From the NCBI GenBank assembly GCA_002432195.1, contig DJGG01000235.1:13490-30563 (forward strand): 17,074 nucleotides of DNA, in the 5' to 3' direction. The DNA is from Desulfobacteraceae bacterium UBA5852 (lineage in GTDB: Bacteria > Desulfobacterota > Desulfobacteria > Desulfobacterales > UBA5852). Below, one piece after another: positions 14,413 to 17,074 of the stretch. Below the pieces are notes generated by a model. The model had not been told where the DNA came from. It was given only the letters and a program-made list of their open reading frames with translations, and searched no databases. The translations under genes and the position numbers were made by a program. Positions within the stretch are counted from its first letter, which is position 1; the number at the start of each line of letters is the position of its first letter.

Positions 14413-15786
14413 ATGAGCAGCTTGAAACCAGCCGACATCGTCGGCGAGTTGGACAAATACATCATCGGCCAGCAGCGGGCCAAACGGTCCGTGGCCATCG
14501 CTCTGCGCAACCGCTGGCGGCGCCAGCAGGTGGGGGACGATCTGCGCAACGAGATCGCCCCCAAGAACATCATCCTCATCGGCCCCACCGGCGTGGGCAA
14601 GACGGAGATCGCCCGCCGGCTGTCCCAACTGGCGGATTCCCCCTTCGTGAAGGTCGAAGCCTCCAAATTCACCGAGGTGGGTTACGTGGGGCGGGACGTG
14701 GAGTCCATCATCCGGGACCTGGTGGAGCTGACGGTCAGCCAGATGCGCAGCCGGGAGCAGGAAGCGGTGCGGGAGAAAGCCCGGGCCCTGGCCGAGGAGC
14801 GGCTGCTGGACCTGCTCCTGCCCCCGGCCGCCCCGACCGGCGCCCTCAAGGCCGCCGACGGGCAGGCGGACGCGGGCGGGGGGCTGGACATCGTGAGCGC
14901 CGGGGGGGCGGGGACCCGCGAAAAGCTGCGGCGCATGCTCCGGGACGGCAGGCTGGACGAGCGCGTATTAGATGTGGACGTGGCCGAGCGCAACACCCCC
15001 ATGGTGGAAATTTTCTCCAGCATGGGCATGGAGGAGATGGGCATCAATTTCAAGGATATGCTCGGTGGCCTGCTGCCGCGCAACACCCGCAAGCGGCGCA
15101 TGAAGGTCGGCGAGGCCCTGGAACACCTGAGCCAGGAGGAGGCCCAGGGCCTGGTGGACATGGAAAAGGTGGTGCGGGCGGCCATCGAACGGGTGGAACA
15201 ATCCGGGATCGTCTTCCTGGATGAGATCGACAAGATCGTGGGCAAGGCCGAGCGGCAGGGGCCGGACGTCTCCCGGGAGGGCGTTCAGCGGGACCTGCTG
15301 CCCATCGTGGAGGGCAGCACGGTCAGCACCAAGTATGGGCCGGTGAAGACCGACCACATCCTCTTTATCGCCTCCGGCGCCTTTCACGGGATCAAGCCCT
15401 CGGACCTCATCCCCGAGCTCCAGGGGCGCTTCCCCATCCGGGTGGAACTGGACTCCCTGGGGCGCGGGGATTTCGAGCGGATCCTGACCGAGCCCCGCAA
15501 CGCCCTGATTCTCCAGTACACGGCGCTGCTGGCCACCGAGGGCATCCAACTGGAGTTCGACGTCACGGCCATCGCGGAACTGGCCCGCATCGCCGAGGAG
15601 GTCAACAGCCGCACCGAGAACATCGGGGCCCGACGGCTGCACACCGTCCTGGAGTGCCTCCTGGAGGAAATTCTCTTCCAGGCCCCGGATCTGCCCCAGC
15701 GACGGGTGACCATCGACAAGGACTACGTCGTTTCCCGGCTGCAATCCATCGTGCAGGACGAAGACCTGAGCCGCTACATCCTGTAG
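14413..15786 (+). CDS. hslU: ATP-dependent protease ATPase subunit HslU (ClpY)
   Basis: A 457-residue AAA+ unfoldase that feeds substrates into HslV. It has Walker A GPTGVGKT (57-64), the pore loop GYVGRD (90-95), an I-domain (about 110-240) that recruits substrate, Walker B IVFLDEID (266-273), the arginine-finger region GRFPIR, and sensor 2 in ENIGARRLHT. The C-terminal LSRYIL is the docking tail that activates HslV. The I-domain contains a Gly/Ala-rich loop (about 140-167), a region that varies in this family. ATG 14413 is used because the longer upstream frame runs out of frame through hslV. It forms a unit with hslV 34 nt upstream. Confidence 0.97.
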   Translation: MSSLKPADIVGELDKYIIGQQRAKRSVAIALRNRWRRQQVGDDLRNEIAPKNIILIGPTGVGKTEIARRLSQLADSPFVKVEASKFTEVGYVGRDVESIIRDLVELTVSQMRSREQEAVREKARALAEERLLDLLLPPAAPTGALKAADGQADAGGGLDIVSAGGAGTREKLRRMLRDGRLDERVLDVDVAERNTPMVEIFSSMGMEEMGINFKDMLGGLLPRNTRKRRMKVGEALEHLSQEEAQGLVDMEKVVRAAIERVEQSGIVFLDEIDKIVGKAERQGPDVSREGVQRDLLPIVEGSTVSTKYGPVKTDHILFIASGAFHGIKPSDLIPELQGRFPIRVELDSLGRGDFERILTEPRNALILQYTALLATEGIQLEFDVTAIAELARIAEEVNSRTENIGARRLHTVLECLLEEILFQAPDLPQRRVTIDKDYVVSRLQSIVQDEDLSRYIL

Positions 15787-15813
15787 GGGGCCGTCGCCGC
15801 CTGCCTCCGGGCA

Positions 15814-15840
15814 GCCGGCCGGCGTTCGACGGCGGCCGGC
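15814..15840. repeat. Hairpin between hslU and argB
   Basis: GCCGGCCG (15814-15821) and CGGCCGGC (15833-15840) form an 8-bp perfect stem with an 11-nt loop in the 79-nt gap. No T-run follows, so readthrough into argB is likely, possibly with partial attenuation or mRNA processing. Confidence 0.4.
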
Positions 15841-15865
15841 CGCAACCTTGAAGGAATGACATCCC

Positions 15866-16759
15866 ATGACCAGCGCTCCGAGCCCTTCCCGCAATGTCGC
15901 GGACATCCTGGTGGAGGCCTTGCCGTATATCCGGAAGTTCTCCGGCATGACCATTGTGGTGAAGTACGGGGGGCATGCCATGGTGGACGAACAACTGCGC
16001 GAAGACTTCGCCCAGGACATCACCCTCCTGAAATTCATCGGCCTGAACCCCGTGGTGGTCCACGGGGGCGGCCCCCAGATCAACCAGGTGCTGGAACGCA
16101 TGGGCATCCGCCCCCAATTCGTGCGGGGCATGCGCATGACCGACGCCGTCACCATGGACGTCGTGGAGATGGTCCTGGGGGGCAAGGTCAACAAGTCCAT
16201 CGTGGCCCTCATCAACCGCCACGGCGGCCGGGCCGTGGGGTTGAGCGGCAAGGACGGCGGACTTCTGCAGGCCGAAAAGCTGCACATCGTCAAGCAGGAC
16301 AGCGCCGACGCCCCCCCCGAGATCATCGACCCCGGCCTGGTGGGGCGGGTGACCCGGGTCGACCCGGAGATCATCCTCACCCTTTCCCAGAAGGGCTTCA
16401 TCCCGGTGGTGGCACCGGTGGGCACCGGCCCCGCGGGCGAGACCTTCAACATCAACGCCGATCTGGTGGCCAGCCGGATCGCCATGGCGCTGTCGGCCGG
16501 GCGCCTGATCTATCTCACCGACGTGGACGGTGTCCTCGACGGATCGGGCCGGCTGGTATCCTCCATCCGGGCCGCGGAAGCCGAAGAGCTGATCCGTGGC
16601 AACGTCATCACGGGAGGCATGATCCCCAAGATCGAGTACGCCCTGGAAGCCGTCGGCAGCGGCGTCACCAAGGTGCCCATCATCAATGGCCGCAAACGCC
16701 ACGCCCTGCTGCTGGAGCTGTTCACCGACAGCGGTATCGGAACGGAAGTGACCCAATGA
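15866..16759 (+). CDS. argB: Acetylglutamate kinase
   Basis: A 297-residue amino-acid kinase that phosphorylates N-acetyl-L-glutamate with ATP, the second step of arginine synthesis. Visible motifs are VVKYGGHAM (Lys33, phosphate binding), HGGGPQI (66-72), RMTDAVTMDVVEMVLGGKVNK (substrate Arg90 and following), and NINADLVAS. The N-terminal helix NVADILVEALPYIRKFSG is the extension found in hexameric, arginine-inhibited enzymes, so feedback inhibition by arginine is expected. GAAGGA lies 11 nt before the ATG. Its stop overlaps the argD start (ATGA), so the two are translated together. Confidence 0.97.
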   Translation: MTSAPSPSRNVADILVEALPYIRKFSGMTIVVKYGGHAMVDEQLREDFAQDITLLKFIGLNPVVVHGGGPQINQVLERMGIRPQFVRGMRMTDAVTMDVVEMVLGGKVNKSIVALINRHGGRAVGLSGKDGGLLQAEKLHIVKQDSADAPPEIIDPGLVGRVTRVDPEIILTLSQKGFIPVVAPVGTGPAGETFNINADLVASRIAMALSAGRLIYLTDVDGVLDGSGRLVSSIRAAEAEELIRGNVITGGMIPKIEYALEAVGSGVTKVPIINGRKRHALLLELFTDSGIGTEVTQ

Positions 16760-17074
16760 GCGCAAGCCTGAGACAGCGTGCCGAGAAGGTCATGGCCCGC
16801 ACCTACACCCGGTTTCCGGTGGTGTTCGAGCGGGGAGAGGGGGTTTTCCTGTGGGACACGGAGGGCCGCCGCTACATCGATTTCCTGGGGGGCATCGCCG
16901 TATGCGCCCTGGGGCATGCCCACCCGGCACTGGCCGACGCCCTGGACCGGCAGGCCCGCCGCCTCGTGCACGTGTGCAACCTCTACTACACCATTCCCCA
17001 GATCGAGCTGGCGGAGTGGCTGACGGGGCACAGCTTCGCCGACCGGGTGTTCTTCTGCAACAGCGGGGCCGAGG
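16756..17074 (+). CDS. argD: Acetylornithine aminotransferase, N-terminal part (runs off the window)
   Basis: The first 106 residues of a class-III PLP aminotransferase. It opens with the usual VMARTYTRFPVVFERGEG, continues with VFLWDTEGRRYIDFLGGIAVCALGH in separate blocks, and reaches the PLP-phosphate loop NSGAE (102-106) at the window edge. In the arginine pathway it transfers an amino group from glutamate to N-acetylglutamate semialdehyde. The argD label rests on its overlap with argB; the catalytic Lys lies beyond the window. Confidence 0.93.
   Translation, partial: MSASLRQRAEKVMARTYTRFPVVFERGEGVFLWDTEGRRYIDFLGGIAVCALGHAHPALADALDRQARRLVHVCNLYYTIPQIELAEWLTGHSFADRVFFCNSGAE

Noticed and set aside
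14968..16485. A 505-codon minus-strand ORF across hslU and argB
   Set aside because: It lies opposite two clear conserved genes and shows no family motif.

Overview
The window is GC-rich DNA (most codons end in G or C) from a bacterium that is probably a member of the Desulfobacterota (former Deltaproteobacteria). This rests on the gene order coaBC, family-4 uracil-DNA glycosylase, NfeD protease, stomatin, HAD phosphatase, xerC, hslV, hslU, argB, argD, which I recall from that group, and on the PAS histidine kinase with a C-terminal receiver. No taxonomic marker gene is present, so the assignment is an inference.

Layout. Positions 1-2347 (+) hold the tail of an unidentified gene (possibly a TetR-type regulator), an ACAD10/11-type phosphotransferase and a patatin-like hydrolase. 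Positions 2388-5137 (-) hold a 148-residue protein of unknown function with its own promoter, then a PAS/PAS/HisKA/HATPase/REC hybrid kinase whose 5' end looks cut off. Positions 5051-6147 are a mobile element: a REP-associated tyrosine (Y1, HUH) transposase bounded by imperfect inverted repeats of about 26 bp, with a 16-bp tandem repeat at its right end. Next come a structured non-coding stretch (about 6150-6240) and a tRNA-Arg(CCU) on the minus strand (6295-6370).

From 6579 to the end everything lies on the plus strand. The genes are a small lipoprotein, coaBC (coenzyme A synthesis), a 4Fe-4S uracil-DNA glycosylase overlapping an NfeD membrane protease, a stomatin/SPFH protein, then a run starting at a good sigma-70-like promoter (11711-11740): a small Rho_N-domain protein, a HAD phosphatase, XerC, the HslVU protease and the first arginine-biosynthesis genes argB and argD (argD runs off the window). 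Overlaps or short gaps (ATGA at argB/argD, 10-12 nt around xerC) suggest co-transcription.

Most of the window is conserved housekeeping DNA. The parts worth a second look are the transposase element with its inverted ends and the truncated kinase beside it, the structured and repeat-rich tRNA-proximal stretch, an AT-rich patch inside the HAD gene, and three genes without a clear function (148-aa protein, lipoprotein, Rho_N protein). I do not see a CRISPR array, phage structural genes or a recognisable defence system.
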